This document shows positions 39,275 through 40,091 of a DNA stretch of 40,091 nucleotides, in pieces. The position numbers and the translations under genes are program-made. How positions within the stretch are numbered: the stretch's first letter is position 1; each line of letters opens with the position of its first letter. The stretch spans positions 1-40,091 of the forward strand of contig CALGRZ010000078.1 in assembly GCA_937880705.1 (NCBI GenBank), given 5' to 3'. The notes under the pieces are model-generated. The model had not been told where the DNA came from and searched no databases. It saw only the letters and a program-made list of their open reading frames with translations. The stretch is from an uncultured Alistipes sp. GTDB lineage: Bacteria; Bacteroidota; Bacteroidia; Bacteroidales; Rikenellaceae.

Positions 39275-39775
39275 ATGAAGATTATGAAACGTCTACTATT
39301 TTTTCTGCTTTCAACTATGTTGATGGTATCATGCAAACAGTATTATGATGCCATAGCTTCAGTGGATATTAAATATGAGAACAAAACAAAGTATAACATA
39401 GAAATCACTGACTTGGAATGGCGTGGGGCACAATACATTGAGTACGATAAATACGAGAACAACATCACTCTAACGCCCGGAAGCTGTCATCGAGGCGCAC
39501 AGATGCATTTTATGACAAACGAGCCTCTATCATCAAGGCCTTCAGGCACTTCATATTATCCAAGCGCAGCTACAATTTGGTTTAATGGCGAGTATGTCGT
39601 AAGAATTGAGGCAGATGCTAACACAAAGGAAGATGCAACAATAGCATCCCTAATAAATCCTGCAAACTATAAAGATAAGGTAAACGGTAAGTTCGGTTGG
39701 ACACTCACCTACACCTTCACCGATGCAGACTACGAGTATGCCGTGGAGAATGGGCAGAGGGTAACCGAGGAGTAG
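39275..39775 (+). CDS. small lipoprotein 3 of the array
   Basis: 166-aa lipoprotein. The signal MKRLLFFLLSTMLMVSC starts at 39284, or three codons earlier at 39275. The mature part reads KQYYDAIASVDIKYENKTKYN, then ITDLEWRGAQYIEYDKYEN and ITLTPGSCHRGAQMHF. It ends LTYTFTDADYEYAVE, NGQRVTEE like its two neighbours. It lies 74 nt after gene 2 and is followed by a strong terminator, so the three genes probably form one transcript. The function is unknown. Confidence 0.8.
   Translation: MKIMKRLLFFLLSTMLMVSCKQYYDAIASVDIKYENKTKYNIEITDLEWRGAQYIEYDKYENNITLTPGSCHRGAQMHFMTNEPLSSRPSGTSYYPSAATIWFNGEYVVRIEADANTKEDATIASLINPANYKDKVNGKFGWTLTYTFTDADYEYAVENGQRVTEE
39706..39775 (+). repeat. conserved 70-bp 3' end, copy 3
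   Basis: Third copy of the block. The preceding GGACACT is shared with copy 1 but not copy 2. Similarity stops at the stop codon. Confidence 0.85.
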
Positions 39776-39793
39776 AACTAATGCTATAACAGC

Positions 39794-39827
39794 AAAATAG
39801 TAGGCCGATTTTTCGGCCTACTATTTT
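39794..39827. terminator. bidirectional intrinsic terminator
   Basis: AAAATAGTAGGCCGA/TCGGCCTACTATTTT (15 bp, perfect) with a TTTT loop and flanking ATAAC/GTTAT. It serves the lipoprotein array and the convergent epimerase gene. Confidence 0.9.
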
Positions 39828-39846
39828 ATTGTTATGATGTTGGATA

Positions 39847-40091
39847 TTAGAGCTTCAGCTTTGCGCTAACCTTCTCCAACATATCCTTGGTCATCGACTC
39901 AAGATCCCACTGGGGCTTCCATCCCCACTCCTCGCGAGCGCAAGTGTCGTCGAGTGAGTTGGGCCAGCTGCGCGAGATAACATCCTTAACGGGGTCTACG
40001 TTGTACTCCATCTGGAAACCGGGAACGTGACGCTCGACAACCTCGCGGATGATCTCGGGAGTGAAGCTCATCGCAGCGATGTTGAACGAGT
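39847..40091 (-). CDS. NAD-dependent epimerase/threonine dehydrogenase-like protein, C-terminal part (cut by window edge)
   Basis: The last 81 codons of a short-chain (SDR-type) enzyme; the 5' part lies beyond the right edge. The segment reads SFNIAAMSFTPEIIREVVERH, then YNVDPVKDVISRSWPNSLDD and AREEWGWKPQWDLESMTKDML. This ending is typical of the bacterial NAD-dependent L-threonine 3-dehydrogenase/UDP-glucose epimerase-like group: SW-P-S-DD, then the DWGW-like motif. The catalytic Tyr-x3-Lys is outside the window, so the exact reaction stays open. Confidence 0.8.
   Translation of the reverse strand, partial: SFNIAAMSFTPEIIREVVERHVPGFQMEYNVDPVKDVISRSWPNSLDDTCAREEWGWKPQWDLESMTKDMLEKVSAKLKL

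Overview
The window looks like a chromosomal segment of a Bacteroidales bacterium. The moderate GC, codon habits and accessory content would suit an Alistipes-like (Rikenellaceae) genome, but the genus is an inference. The phylum-level evidence is direct. Gene after gene is preceded by the Bacteroidetes -7 element TAnnTTTG, sometimes with TTTG about 20 nt upstream. The lineage-typical families are also present: fimbrillin/Mfa-like lipoproteins, a FISUMP domain, BspA-type leucine-rich repeats, an M64 peptidase, an AspT-type antiporter, WG repeats and an OstA-like plus SurA cluster.

Layout. 1-7.9 kb is housekeeping: a tRNA-dihydrouridine synthase fragment, argS, a DUF5106-like thioredoxin-fold lipoprotein with a DnaQ-type exonuclease and a LuxC-like acyl-CoA reductase, an acyl-ACP thioesterase with a GT4 glycosyltransferase, and an ECF sigma factor with a membrane protein. 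8.1-14.3 kb holds a large exported M16 peptidase, a nitroreductase, a HAD phosphatase with rdgB, and a threonine-aldolase-like enzyme. 14.3-24.6 kb holds a modular lipoprotein, a RelA/SpoT homologue and an apparent envelope-biogenesis operon: a SurA-like lipoprotein without a clear PPIase domain, SurA, an OstA/LptA-like protein with a very long charged linker, and a truncated GH2-like protein that lacks catalytic acids. 24.7-26.9 kb encodes an exported WG-repeat protein.

27.1-28.8 kb is the most unusual part. A tRNA-Lys(CTT) gene is followed by two partial copies of its 3' end, giving 29-bp direct repeats about 1.07 kb apart. Between them sits an AT-rich Abi_2/AbiF-like gene with a HEPN RxxxxH motif. 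On the opposite strand, inside that gene's leader, is a compact candidate small RNA with its own complete promoter and intrinsic terminator. This reads as a mobile RNA-controlled HEPN toxin/defence cassette. Beyond it lies a 10-bp-period repeat bounded by 16-bp direct repeats.

28.9-35.5 kb is a minus-strand surface operon. It starts with a 41-aa peptide gene and continues with a fimbrillin, a 1175-aa fimbrillin/LRR/BACON/M64-peptidase fusion, and a fimbrillin-FISUMP protein. 35.9-37.6 kb is an AspT-family transporter. 38.1-39.8 kb is a tandem array of three small lipoproteins that are divergent except for an almost identical 70-bp 3' end. The right edge cuts a NAD-dependent epimerase/threonine dehydrogenase gene.

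All functional calls come from reading motifs by eye. No database search was run.
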